64,000 bases of DNA, from positions 4,216,001 through 4,280,000 of the forward strand of contig NZ_CP072453.1 of assembly GCF_019343475.1 (NCBI RefSeq), given 5' to 3'. Under the pieces are notes generated by a model, which did not search any database, was not told where the DNA came from, and saw only the letters and a program-made list of their open reading frames with translations. This stretch comes from Providencia sp. R33. Lineage in GTDB: Bacteria; Pseudomonadota; Gammaproteobacteria; Enterobacterales; Enterobacteriaceae. How positions within the stretch are numbered: position 1 is the stretch's first letter; each line of letters starts with the position of its first letter. A program made the translations under genes and the position numbers. Below are positions 30,976-39,369 of the stretch, piece after piece.

Positions 30976-33396
30976 ATGGAAAATTACAACGGTCAGAATG
31001 ATGAGCAAGTCGGCCTGATTGAACCTTTAACCCGTCGTCGGTTTATTCAAGGCAGCTCTGCGCTCATGGCTGTCCCATTTTTAGCCGCAAATACGGTCGC
31101 TTCAACATCAGAAAACCCAGATATCATCCCAACAAAAACCATTAATAATGAGGGTGAACGTGTCGTTTCCACTTGCAGTAGTTTTGACTGCGGAGGGAAA
31201 TGTGATATTCGAGCACATGTCAAAGAAGGTGTGGTCACAAGAATTAGCACTCGACCTGATGCCGATCTCGATGAAGAGATGCCAATCATGCGTGCGTGTG
31301 TGCGTGGCCGTAGCTATCGGAAATTTGTGTACCATCCGAATCGCCTAAAATACCCAATGAAACGTGTTGGTAAACGCGGAGAAGGGCGCTTTGAGCGGAT
31401 CAGTTGGGAAGAAGCCACTACGCTTATCGCAAGCAACATGCAACGCATCAATGAACAATACGGCCCAGCTTCGCGCTTTGTTAGTTTAAGTACGGGTGTC
31501 ACAGGGGGAATTTTCTCTGGGGCGAATATGCTACGTCGTTTATTCAATATGACGGGCGGTTTTTTAGAGAATTACCACTCGGTCAGTAACGGCAATACCA
31601 TGGCGGTGACGCCGTATACTTACGGCACTTCCGCAAGTGGCAGCACCTTGGATACATTGGAAAATACCCCGCTGGTTATTTTATGGGGGCACAACCCTAA
31701 TGAAACCATTTTTGGGCATTCCAATCATTATTTCCAAAAAATGAAGAAAAACGGCACAAAATTTATTGTTGTCGACCCTCGCTATTCCGATACGGCGTCG
31801 TCGTTAGCTGACCAATGGATCCCAATTTTACCAACTACAGATAACGCCATGATGGACGCGATGATGTATGTGATCATCAGTGAAAATCGCCATGACCAAG
31901 CTTTTATCGATAAATATACTGTCGGGTTCGATGAACATCAAATGCCTGATGGTGTGCCTGAAAACGAGTCACTCGTCGCGTATTTAATGGGTAAAAAAGA
32001 TGGTGTGGTGAAAACCCCTGAATGGGCAGAGCCCATCACCAAAGTCCCTGCAGATACAATTCGCCAGTTAGCACGTGAATATGCCAGCACTAAACCCGCT
32101 GCACTAATGCAAGGTTGGGGGCCTCAACGCCATATTTGTGGCGAGCGCTCAGCGCGTGGAGCAACATTGTTAGCGACTATCACAGGTAATGTGGGTGTTA
32201 AAGGCGGCTGGGCTGCGGGCTATGGTATGGCAGTCACGCCTGATTTACGTAAAACCCTCGCGGGGCCAAGCCTATTTGAAAACCCTGTTAAGGCAAAAAT
32301 AAACATCACCAATTGGGTACAAGCCTGTGAGGATAAAAACCTTGTTACGCCAAACAATGGCCTGAAAAATGCCGAAAAACTCGATACCGAGATCAAAATG
32401 ATTTTCTCGTTAGCGGGTAATTATATGACCAACCAAAACCCCGATATTTTGCATGCCGCCAAAGTATTGGAGGATGAAAGCAAGGTGGAGTTTATCGTAT
32501 ACAGCGATTTGTATATGACACCAAGCGCGAAATACGCTGACATTTTACTGCCTGAAACCAGTTTTTTAGAACGCTGGAATGTAGGGGGAACTTGGGGAAC
32601 GGGTAACTACATTATTTTATCTGAAAAAGTGATTGAGCCTGAGTTTGAGCGCCGCAGTGATTATGAGTGGCTGTGTGAAGTGGCTGAAAAACTTGGTGTT
32701 GGCGAGAAATTTAGTGAAGGCCGTACAGAAAAACAGTGGATTGAACATCTCGTTAATGATGCCCACCAAAAAAGCCCTGAGGATGGTATTCCGACCTTCG
32801 ATGAACTGTTGGTTAAGCGCCGCCATTTACTGAAACACAAGCCACATACAGGGCATGTGGCTTTCGAAAAAAATATTAATGATATTGAAAATCACCCGTT
32901 TGAAACGCCATCAGGGAAGATTGAGATTTTTTCAAAACGCCTGTATGAGCGTAATGATGTTGATATTCCTGCATTATCTCATTATGTCCCTGCGATTGAA
33001 GGGCCTGAAGACGACTTAACGACACGTTTCCCGTTGCAGCTTATCACGTGGAAAGGTCGTAACCGTGCCAACTCAACGCAATTTGCTAACCCATGGTTGC
33101 AAGAAGTCCAGCGCCAAGAACTGTGGATCAACCCAATTGATGCTAAGCGCCGTGATATTAGCGAAGGTGACGCTGTCAAAGTGAATAATGACCGTGGTGT
33201 CACACAAGTGCCTGTGAAAATCACCCAGCGCATCATGCCGGGGGTCGTCGCACTGCAAGCCGGAGCATGGTGGCAGCCTGATGAAAATGGTATCGACCAA
33301 GGCGGGTGTGCCAACGTATTAACATCGGCGCGGAGCACGGCAATGGCACACGGAAATGCCCATCAAACATTATTGGTGGAGGTAACAAAAGCATGA
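30976..33396 (+). CDS. dmsA: Anaerobic dimethyl sulfoxide reductase-type molybdopterin catalytic subunit, DmsA-like
   Basis: An 806-residue molybdopterin oxidoreductase with a twin-arginine signal (TRRRFIQGS, residues 19-27). Its N-terminal cluster-binding cysteines are C67, C72, C76 and C108 (C-X4-C-X3-C-X31-C). Central molybdopterin-binding domains and a C-terminal molydopterin dinucleotide-binding domain (from about residue 675) follow. Exported folded by Tat, it would reduce DMSO, N-oxides or related compounds with electrons from the DmsB/DmsC partners. The next gene starts within its stop codon (ATGA). The true substrate cannot be told from sequence. Confidence 0.87.
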   Translation: MENYNGQNDEQVGLIEPLTRRRFIQGSSALMAVPFLAANTVASTSENPDIIPTKTINNEGERVVSTCSSFDCGGKCDIRAHVKEGVVTRISTRPDADLDEEMPIMRACVRGRSYRKFVYHPNRLKYPMKRVGKRGEGRFERISWEEATTLIASNMQRINEQYGPASRFVSLSTGVTGGIFSGANMLRRLFNMTGGFLENYHSVSNGNTMAVTPYTYGTSASGSTLDTLENTPLVILWGHNPNETIFGHSNHYFQKMKKNGTKFIVVDPRYSDTASSLADQWIPILPTTDNAMMDAMMYVIISENRHDQAFIDKYTVGFDEHQMPDGVPENESLVAYLMGKKDGVVKTPEWAEPITKVPADTIRQLAREYASTKPAALMQGWGPQRHICGERSARGATLLATITGNVGVKGGWAAGYGMAVTPDLRKTLAGPSLFENPVKAKINITNWVQACEDKNLVTPNNGLKNAEKLDTEIKMIFSLAGNYMTNQNPDILHAAKVLEDESKVEFIVYSDLYMTPSAKYADILLPETSFLERWNVGGTWGTGNYIILSEKVIEPEFERRSDYEWLCEVAEKLGVGEKFSEGRTEKQWIEHLVNDAHQKSPEDGIPTFDELLVKRRHLLKHKPHTGHVAFEKNINDIENHPFETPSGKIEIFSKRLYERNDVDIPALSHYVPAIEGPEDDLTTRFPLQLITWKGRNRANSTQFANPWLQEVQRQELWINPIDAKRRDISEGDAVKVNNDRGVTQVPVKITQRIMPGVVALQAGAWWQPDENGIDQGGCANVLTSARSTAMAHGNAHQTLLVEVTKA

Positions 33397-34034
33397 GTAA
33401 ATTCCACGTTTATCCTGCAGTGAGTGACAAACAACTCGGGTTTTATATTGATTCGGCGCGCTGTTCGGGCTGTAAAGCATGCCAAGTGTCCTGTAAAGAT
33501 AAAAATAACCTCGACGTCGGGCGCAAATACCGCCGCGTGTATGAAGTGACTGGCGGCGAGTTTATCGAAAACGGCACAGGGGGGCTGGTGAATAATGTCT
33601 TTGCCTATACGTTATCCATTTCATGCAACCACTGTGCCGACCCAATGTGTGTCAAGAATTGCCCAACTACAGCGATGCATAAGCGCGAAGGGGACGGCAT
33701 CGTGATGGTCAATACAGACAAATGTGTAGGATGCGGTACTTGTGCATGGTCTTGCCCGTATGGTGCGCCACAGATGAACCCTGAAACACAGCAAATGTCG
33801 AAATGTGATTTTTGTATTGACCTACAACTTAAAGGTGAGCAACCCGTTTGCGTGGCAACTTGCCCGCTAGGCGCGATTCAGTTTGGTCCAATCGACGAGC
33901 TCAGAAAACGCTATGGTGAATTGGCAGATGTGCGAGGGCTACCAGATTCCTCGATCACACACCCTAACCTTGTTATTCATCCGCACCAAGGTTCTGGTCG
34001 CCAATCTCAAGATACTCAAGGAGAAGCCAAATGA
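33393..34034 (+). CDS. dmsB: DMSO reductase-type iron-sulfur subunit, DmsB-like
   Basis: A 213-residue ferredoxin-like electron-transfer subunit with four cysteine clusters: CSGCKACQVSC, CNHCADPMCVKNCP, CVGCGTCAWSCP and CDFCID plus CVATCP. These would hold four [4Fe-4S] centres passing electrons from the membrane subunit to DmsA. The ATG at 33393 overlaps the dmsA stop, and its own stop overlaps the dmsC start. A longer in-frame reading from 33306 would lie inside dmsA and is rejected. Confidence 0.92.
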   Translation: MSKFHVYPAVSDKQLGFYIDSARCSGCKACQVSCKDKNNLDVGRKYRRVYEVTGGEFIENGTGGLVNNVFAYTLSISCNHCADPMCVKNCPTTAMHKREGDGIVMVNTDKCVGCGTCAWSCPYGAPQMNPETQQMSKCDFCIDLQLKGEQPVCVATCPLGAIQFGPIDELRKRYGELADVRGLPDSSITHPNLVIHPHQGSGRQSQDTQGEAK

Positions 34035-34930
34035 ACGAATGGCCATTATTGTTATTCACCTTTTTGATGCAGTTATCTATTGGGTTAAGCATCATGTTAG
34101 GAATTTCTGCAAAGAAACTGTCTTCGGCGTTTGCGGGGAAAGTTAATCCACAATTTTTCCTGTGGTATCTATTTGTGGCCTGTGTTTTTGCAGGCGTAGG
34201 GTTATTATCATCGATTAGCCACTTAGGTGTGCCAATCAATGCGCCTAACTCGTTGTTAAATATCTTTTCTTCTTGGCTAAGCCGAGAAGTGATATTGACG
34301 GCCACCTACTTTACGTTTTTAGGACTTACTTTTTTATGGCTTTGGTTTAAAAAAGAATTGTCTTATCTGCTGCTGGGTATGGCGATTATTGCGGGGCTTT
34401 GTGATGTGTATGCCATGGCGTCAATCTATCGTTATACCTCAATGTTAACGTGGATGAATGATAATACTTATCTGATGTTTTACGGCACGATGCTAACGGC
34501 TGGCGCGGCGGGTTATTATTTATTAATCAGCGTATTACTGCGTTTTAAGGCAGGCAGTTCTCTGGTACAAATCCCGACTCGTGGGTTATGGATATTATGG
34601 GCGGTTATTGGTGTTAGTTTATTTATTCGCTTAGTTTATCAACCTGCTTATGAAAGTTACCTTGTTCACACCAGTTATAACAACGAGTCGATAACCTTTC
34701 CTATTGACTCCATTCACGCCTATCAAGCCATTTGGTCATTACGTATGACCAGTTGGGTAGTGGGGATGTTAGCCGTGATAGTGCTCGGGTTTGGTATATT
34801 CCGCCGCATGCGTACAGCGTCAAGTGAGGTATTAACCTCAAGTGGTCAGGGGTATTTAGTGTTGGGGTGTGGCTGTGCGATTGTGGCTGAATTTATGCTG
34901 CGTTATTGCTTTTACTCTATTCATATTTAA
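34031..34930 (+). CDS. dmsC: DMSO reductase-type membrane anchor subunit, DmsC-like
   Basis: A 299-residue integral membrane protein with about eight hydrophobic helices, starting NEWPLLLFTFLMQLSIGLS. It would anchor DmsAB and oxidise menaquinol. The ATGA overlap with dmsB shows translational coupling. Confidence 0.88.
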   Translation: MNEWPLLLFTFLMQLSIGLSIMLGISAKKLSSAFAGKVNPQFFLWYLFVACVFAGVGLLSSISHLGVPINAPNSLLNIFSSWLSREVILTATYFTFLGLTFLWLWFKKELSYLLLGMAIIAGLCDVYAMASIYRYTSMLTWMNDNTYLMFYGTMLTAGAAGYYLLISVLLRFKAGSSLVQIPTRGLWILWAVIGVSLFIRLVYQPAYESYLVHTSYNNESITFPIDSIHAYQAIWSLRMTSWVVGMLAVIVLGFGIFRRMRTASSEVLTSSGQGYLVLGCGCAIVAEFMLRYCFYSIHI

Positions 34931-34969
34931 GGCAATTGTGATTAATTTTTTAGGAAGTTATCTGTCATT

Positions 34970-35536
34970 ATGATCCATTTTTCACATTATGCAGCGGCCT
35001 TTAATATTTTAGGGACTTGTTATCTATTTTCACCCAATGATGATGCAAGTCACTACGCATTAAGTTTTTTTAAATTGGATGATTTTGCTACCCAGTGGCC
35101 TTGCAAAATAAGCCCTCAATTGAGCAATCGAATTACGCAATCTTTAAAGATTGAACGGCAAAAGTTACATGAGCAATGGACTAATTTATTTATTGGCCCT
35201 AATACATTACCGGCCCCGCCTTGGGGCTCGGTATACCTCGACCCCGAGGGGGTATTGCAAGGTTCTTCGACACAAGCGTTGAGCGCATTTTTACAGCGTG
35301 AGAGGTTAAAGGTGCAAACACGTTACCCTGAACCGTCAGACCATGTTGGTTTAATGTTATTTCAGGCTGCAGTGTTAGCGTCAGAGGTCAGAGAAAGTGC
35401 ATTAAAAGAATTACTGGTTGATCACTTGGAAAGTTGGTTACCGCAATTTTCTCATCAACTAAATAGAACAACGTCAAATTCGTTTTATACGTCATTAACT
35501 GAGTTAGCGCTGGTAACGGTAAAGTCATGTAGCTAA
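34970..35536 (+). CDS. dmsD: TorD/DmsD-family redox enzyme maturation chaperone
   Basis: A 188-residue all-helical protein with the family motif PPWGSVYLDPEGV near residue 82 and a second conserved region (SDHVGLMLFQAAVL). Such chaperones bind the Tat signal of the molybdoenzyme and help cofactor insertion. It lies 39 bp after dmsC and so is probably part of the same operon. The symbol is given for role rather than proven orthology. The 223 bp after it hold no gene. Confidence 0.78.
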   Translation: MIHFSHYAAAFNILGTCYLFSPNDDASHYALSFFKLDDFATQWPCKISPQLSNRITQSLKIERQKLHEQWTNLFIGPNTLPAPPWGSVYLDPEGVLQGSSTQALSAFLQRERLKVQTRYPEPSDHVGLMLFQAAVLASEVRESALKELLVDHLESWLPQFSHQLNRTTSNSFYTSLTELALVTVKSCS

Positions 35537-35759
35537 TCTTTTATTGATAGTGTTTTTTATTCAGTATATTTGACCATTAAATGGTTAATTAAACGTAATA
35601 TTTGAATGAGGAAATAGTTAACAATTTATAATTAAATGAAAATTGATTTAGTTATAAGAAATGCAAATTAAAATGATTCCCACTTTAATTTTCTGAGCCA
35701 TAATACATTTTTACGTCATACTACTTAATGATCGGTATTTAAAGCGAAGGGGGTATAAA

Positions 35760-36182
35760 GTGGTCAATCTATTTAATCGGCTGTTGTCCCATGAAGATGC
35801 GGGAAAATTACTGTTACGTCTTTCTGTGGGCGGTTTGATGTTGTTCCACGGCATGAGCAAATTAATGACAGGTGCCAGCGGTATCAAGGCGCTACTGGCT
35901 TCTTATGGCCTACCTGAATTTATTGCTTACGGGACTATTTTAGGTGAAGTGGTTGCCCCTATCTTTATTATTTTAGGGATTTTAACCCGCCCATCAGCAT
36001 TGTTAGTGGCGTTTACCATGGTGGTTGCATGGTTAATGATTGGTTTAGATAAAACCTTTGTTCTGGATAAAACAGGGGCATGGGCAATTGAAAGTATCGT
36101 GTATTTCTTCTTAAGTGCCATTGCGCTGGCATTTATGGGCTCAGGACGGTTTTCAGTGATGCGCAATGCATGCTGGCGATAA
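35760..36182 (+). CDS. DoxX-family membrane protein
   Basis: A 140-residue protein with about four membrane helices and DoxX-type motifs (LLRLSVGGLMLFHGMSKL; GEVVAPIFIILGILTRPSALL). The GTG start at 35760 is supported by GAAGGGGG 6 nt upstream. Members such as E. coli YqjF have unclear, often redox- or stress-linked, roles. The last codons and the terminator of this gene recur as a second copy at 36939-37022 beyond the toxin-antitoxin genes. Confidence 0.78.
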   Translation: MVNLFNRLLSHEDAGKLLLRLSVGGLMLFHGMSKLMTGASGIKALLASYGLPEFIAYGTILGEVVAPIFIILGILTRPSALLVAFTMVVAWLMIGLDKTFVLDKTGAWAIESIVYFFLSAIALAFMGSGRFSVMRNACWR

Positions 36183-36257
36183 ATAAATTTTAGTTAAGAG
36201 TTTCGACATTGCTTTGAGAAAAGACCATCAAAATTTTCTGATGGTCTTATTTTTTTG
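36173..36257 (+). repeat. Direct repeat copy 1 (doxX 3' end plus terminator)
   Basis: About 84 bp starting CTGGCGATAA and ending in the terminator GACCATCA...TGATGGTC recur at 36939-37022 with roughly 80 percent identity by eye. The region from TTGCTTTGAGAAAAGACC onward is almost identical. The two copies flank the toxin-antitoxin genes. Confidence 0.8.
36222..36257 (+). terminator. Terminator of the DoxX-family gene
   Basis: AAGACCATCA (36222-36231) and TGATGGTCTT (36240-36249) form a 10-bp perfect stem, followed by ATTTTTTT. Confidence 0.9.
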
Positions 36258-36317
36258 TCTAATGCACTGAAAATTAAAGGTAAACGATACTTTTGAATGA
36301 TTGGTAATTTTAGCTAT

Positions 36318-36336
36318 TTTAGCTATAATAGCTAAA
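36318..36336 (+). promoter_or_regulatory. Operator/promoter of the toxin-antitoxin pair
   Basis: The 19-bp perfect palindrome TTTAGCTATAATAGCTAAA includes a -10 box (TATAAT 36325-36330) and is preceded by a direct copy of its half-site (TTTAGCTA 36308-36315). Such sites usually bind the antitoxin dimer for autoregulation. Confidence 0.7.
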
Positions 36337-36363
36337 CGAGCCATTTTATCCTGTAGGTGATGT

Positions 36364-36633
36364 ATGGAAACTATCTCCGCACAAGTTGCTAAAAATCAAT
36401 TTGGTGATTTATTGATGAAAGTTCAACGTGCGCCTGTTGAAATAAGTAAACATGGGAAGCGTGTTGCAGTTGTTATCTCTTCAGATGAGTATGACCAGCT
36501 AATGCAGTTAAAATTACAGAGCTTAAAAGCTGTTTTGGCTGAATCTATTTCGCAAGCAGAGCGCGGTGAATTTCATAGTATTGATGATGTATTTTCTCCG
36601 TTAACTAAGGATGAACTTGATAATAAGGCTTAA
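36364..36633 (+). CDS. Type II antitoxin of the Phd/YefM family
   Basis: An 89-residue protein with the Phd/YefM N-terminal DNA-binding fold (ISAQVAKNQFGDLLMKVQRAPVEISKHGKRVAVVISSDEYDQL) and an acidic, probably disordered C-terminus that would cover the toxin. The start has GTAGGTG upstream. The toxin gene begins 2 bp after the stop. An autoregulatory palindrome lies directly upstream. Confidence 0.88.
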   Translation: METISAQVAKNQFGDLLMKVQRAPVEISKHGKRVAVVISSDEYDQLMQLKLQSLKAVLAESISQAERGEFHSIDDVFSPLTKDELDNKA

Positions 36634-36635
36634 GG

Positions 36636-36929
36636 ATGAGCGTTAGGTTTACTCAGAAAGCGAAAGGGCATATCCGCTCAATTAGGCTTTATTCTATGCG
36701 TAGATGGGGGGCTAATGTTGCAGAGGCTTATGCTAACTCATTGCGAATGACAATGACCGATATACTCGCGAGCCAGCCATCTCTTGGTCGTGATCGCAGT
36801 GAAGATTTGTATTTGGGTATTTTCAGCTTCCCTGTTGAAAGCCATATAATTTATTATCGAAAAGCGCCTGAAGGTATTGAGGTGCTGGCAGTATTACATC
36901 ATACGCAAGACCCCCATTCTCATTTATAA
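36636..36929 (+). CDS. Type II toxin of the ParE/RelE superfamily
   Basis: A 97-residue ParE-like toxin (FTQKAKGHIRSIRLYSMRRWG, LASQPSLGRDR, HIIYYRKAPEGIEVLAVLHHTQD). ParE-type toxins poison gyrase and RelE-type ones cut mRNA; the sequence is closer to ParE. It is coupled to the antitoxin gene by a 2-bp gap and has AAGG upstream of its ATG. Confidence 0.86.
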   Translation: MSVRFTQKAKGHIRSIRLYSMRRWGANVAEAYANSLRMTMTDILASQPSLGRDRSEDLYLGIFSFPVESHIIYYRKAPEGIEVLAVLHHTQDPHSHL

Positions 36930-36938
36930 AAATCCGTT

Positions 36939-37022
36939 CTGGCGATAAGTTAATTTTCATTAGGCATTTGATATTGCTTTGAGAAAAGACCATCAAAATT
37001 TCTTGATGGTCTTATTTTTTTT
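36939..37022 (+). repeat. Direct repeat copy 2, containing a second terminator
   Basis: A second, diverged copy of the doxX 3' end and terminator (CTGGCGATAA onward; hairpin AAGACCATCA/TGATGGTCTT with a run of eight T). It probably terminates the toxin-antitoxin transcript. Confidence 0.8.
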
Positions 37023-37116
37023 GGAAATTAATTTACTCAATATATTTGCGAAGCGGCTCGTGGTAATTAAATGCTTGTATTGATCATTGAAAAAATAGAT
37101 TTAGTATCACCATGGG

Positions 37117-37184
37117 GCATTGGTGTAAGGTCGCACACCTATCTTTATGGATAGGAGGTCCATGGTTCGAATCCTGGATGCCAA
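37117..37184 (+). other. Degenerate tRNA-like sequence (possible tRNA scar)
   Basis: A 68-nt stretch keeps a tRNA-like outline. GGCAT at the 5' side pairs with ATGCC at the 3' side. There is a D-like GGTGT/ACACC hairpin with GG in its loop, a CTATC/GATAG hairpin in the anticodon position, an AGGTC variable loop, and a GGTTCGAATCC T-loop. It is shorter than a tRNA, the anticodon loop has the wrong length and the T-stem is mispaired, so it is not a functional canonical tRNA. It may be a remnant of an integration site. Confidence 0.35.
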
Positions 37185-37217
37185 AACTGTTTAATATATT
37201 GAAACGGTTTTGGCATC
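37177..37217 (+). repeat. Long inverted repeat overlapping the tRNA-like 3' end
   Basis: GATGCCAAAACTGTTT (37177-37192) and AAACGGTTTTGGCATC (37202-37217) form a 16-bp stem with one G-T pair and a 9-nt loop. No T-run follows, so it is not a typical terminator. The left arm contains the tRNA-like acceptor end. Confidence 0.7.
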
Positions 37218-37248
37218 AGGATTTTATATAGTTGATAAGGTGGGTACA

Positions 37249-38079
37249 TTGACAGAAATAAGAAGCAGAGTGGATACCCTCTATGATTATGATCCATCAT
37301 CATATATAGATAAAATACGAGAATATCACCGACAAAACTTCGAGCAGGTTGGCAGTGGATTGCGTCATATAGAGGGCCAGCTAAGAAAAACTATCGCCTC
37401 TTCAGCGTATCAGAATATACAAGATGATGTTTTAACATTTACCCGTTTGTATTCAATGTTATTATCCGTATGGTGTGAAGCTAGATTACATGTGCTTATT
37501 TATGAAGACAGTGTCTTTACAGAACGTGAACGCAGCATTATATACAACGAAAATAGCTTAGAACAAAGATGGCTAACCGCTCTTGCAATAGCGGTTAAAA
37601 ATAATGGAAATATTCCGTTTGAAGATGATGCTAATGAAGATAGCTTGGGAATTATTCTTTTTACGATATATGGACGAATAAAAGCATGGATTAGTGGGCA
37701 CCTAGCTCCTGTCATTAGAAATCGAAATAAAGTCGCTCATGGTCAATGGTTAAACCCTTTTCAGAATATGCAAAACATGTGGATAAATTCAACTTCATTT
37801 ACTATCTGCCCTCAATCAGTTCAAGACTTTAAAAAAGATAGTATTCTTTTGACTAATGAGAAAATAAAATTACTTAACATCATTTGTGGCGCAATTAATA
37901 GCATAGCTATTGGTAGTGAAAATAAAAAATATAATGTACAAAGCTTTGATGATATTAATCGCCTCGTAAATAAGCAAATAGATAAAATAGAACATATTGA
38001 TTATTTAGCGTTTGTAAAAAGAACGCAAAAATCTTACAAAGCGCAATTTGATAAATCTATTTCTAATTTCACTGGTTAA
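37249..38079 (+). CDS. Hypothetical protein with a HEPN-like RNKVAH motif
   Basis: A 276-residue, helix-rich, AT-rich gene that I do not recognise as a named family. Near residue 164 it has RNRNKVAHGQW, which fits the R-X4-6-H motif of HEPN-domain RNases (here R-NKVA-H). Such proteins are common in defence and toxin systems. A possible TTG start at 37249 has AAGG 8 nt upstream; the frame is open back to 37210, inside the hairpin, so the start is uncertain. It lies right after a toxin-antitoxin pair and a tRNA-like scar, a setting that suggests acquired defence or stress cargo. Confidence 0.55.
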   Translation: MTEIRSRVDTLYDYDPSSYIDKIREYHRQNFEQVGSGLRHIEGQLRKTIASSAYQNIQDDVLTFTRLYSMLLSVWCEARLHVLIYEDSVFTERERSIIYNENSLEQRWLTALAIAVKNNGNIPFEDDANEDSLGIILFTIYGRIKAWISGHLAPVIRNRNKVAHGQWLNPFQNMQNMWINSTSFTICPQSVQDFKKDSILLTNEKIKLLNIICGAINSIAIGSENKKYNVQSFDDINRLVNKQIDKIEHIDYLAFVKRTQKSYKAQFDKSISNFTG

Positions 38080-38140
38080 TTTATAGAATATAGGCCTTAT
38101 CATGTAATTTTAGCCTATATCCTAATACTTAAGCTTAACT

Positions 38141-39367
38141 CTACCCCTTCACACACACCACTTGGCGTAGGGTATGCACGATTTCAACTAATGATGATTG
38201 CGCCGCCATTACGGCATCGATGTCTTTGTATGCCATTGGAATTTCATCAATCACATCGCTATCTTTTCGGCACTCAACGTGCGCGGTTGCCATTTTTTGG
38301 TCACTCACGGAGAAACGTTTTTTGGCTTCCGTTCGGCTCATCACACGGCCTGCACCGTGACTGCAAGAACAAAAACTTTCTTCATCACCCAGTCCGCGCA
38401 CAATAAAGCTTTTTGCCCCCATCGACCCAGGAATGATCCCCATTTGGCCTTTTCGAGCAGACACAGCGCCTTTTCGTGTCACCAAAATTTCTTCACCAAA
38501 ATGTTGCTCTTTTTGCACATAGTTATGGTGGCAATTTACCGCTTCTTGTTGTGTGGTAAACGTTTTTTGGATTTCACGTGAAAGCGCTTCCAGCACTCGG
38601 TGCATCATCACTTCGCGGTTATGGCGGGCAAAATCCTGTGCCCAACCCACGGCTTCCATATAGTCATTAAAATGCACGCTGCCTTCTTCAAAGTAGGCTA
38701 AGTCCCTATCTGGCAGGTTGGCGATATGTTGCTGCATGTCTTTTTGTGCCAATGAAATGAATAGGTTACCTATCGCATTTCCCACTCCACGTGACCCGCT
38801 ATGCAACATCACCCAAACACGGTTTTGCTCATCCAAACACAGTTCAATAAAGTGATTCCCTGTTCCCAGAGTCCCTAAGTGGTTGTAATGGTTGGTCCCA
38901 CGTAGTTTCGGGTATTTATCGCAAATACGTTTAAAATCTTCATCTAAATGCGCCCAATGGGTATCGACGATATCCGGTGTACGGTGCCATGCACCTTTAT
39001 CACGTCCATGTCGATGAGTCGTTCGGCCGTGCGGTACAGCGGCTTCGATAGCAAAACGAATATTCTGCAAGCTATCCGGCAAATCAGACGCAGTTAGAGA
39101 GGTACGTACCGCAATCATTCCACAGCCGATATCGACCCCTACAGCAGCAGGGATAATCGCCCCTTTTGTTGGGATCACGCTTCCAATAGTTGACCCTTTC
39201 CCTACGTGCACATCTGGCATTACTGCTAAGTGTTTAAAAATAAATGGCATCTTGGCGGTATTTTGCAATTGCGTTACCGCTTTCGGGTCAACGGGAACCC
39301 CGTTGGTCCACATTTTTACTGGTACGCCAGTTTCTTGAATTAATTGATTAAAGTTATTCTTAGTCAT
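38141..39367 (-). CDS. rtcB: RtcB, RNA-splicing/repair ligase
   Basis: This 408-residue protein has the same length as E. coli RtcB. It has the metal-site motifs VGVDIGCGM (C82), GTGNHFIEL and HSGSRG, and the guanylylated histidine H337 in CSCSHGAGR. It ligates RNA 3'-phosphate or 2',3'-cyclic phosphate ends to 5'-OH ends using GTP and Mn2+. The start has AAGGAA upstream, only 2 bp after the slipin gene, so both are in one operon. No rtcA cyclase gene is seen. Confidence 0.96.
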   Translation of the reverse strand: MTKNNFNQLIQETGVPVKMWTNGVPVDPKAVTQLQNTAKMPFIFKHLAVMPDVHVGKGSTIGSVIPTKGAIIPAAVGVDIGCGMIAVRTSLTASDLPDSLQNIRFAIEAAVPHGRTTHRHGRDKGAWHRTPDIVDTHWAHLDEDFKRICDKYPKLRGTNHYNHLGTLGTGNHFIELCLDEQNRVWVMLHSGSRGVGNAIGNLFISLAQKDMQQHIANLPDRDLAYFEEGSVHFNDYMEAVGWAQDFARHNREVMMHRVLEALSREIQKTFTTQQEAVNCHHNYVQKEQHFGEEILVTRKGAVSARKGQMGIIPGSMGAKSFIVRGLGDEESFCSCSHGAGRVMSRTEAKKRFSVSDQKMATAHVECRKDSDVIDEIPMAYKDIDAVMAAQSSLVEIVHTLRQVVCVKG

Positions 39368-39369
39368 TG

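Noticed and set aside
37117..37184. Functional tRNA gene on the plus strand
   Set aside because: Total length is only 68 nt, the anticodon loop would be 6 or 8 nt and the T-stem has mismatches.
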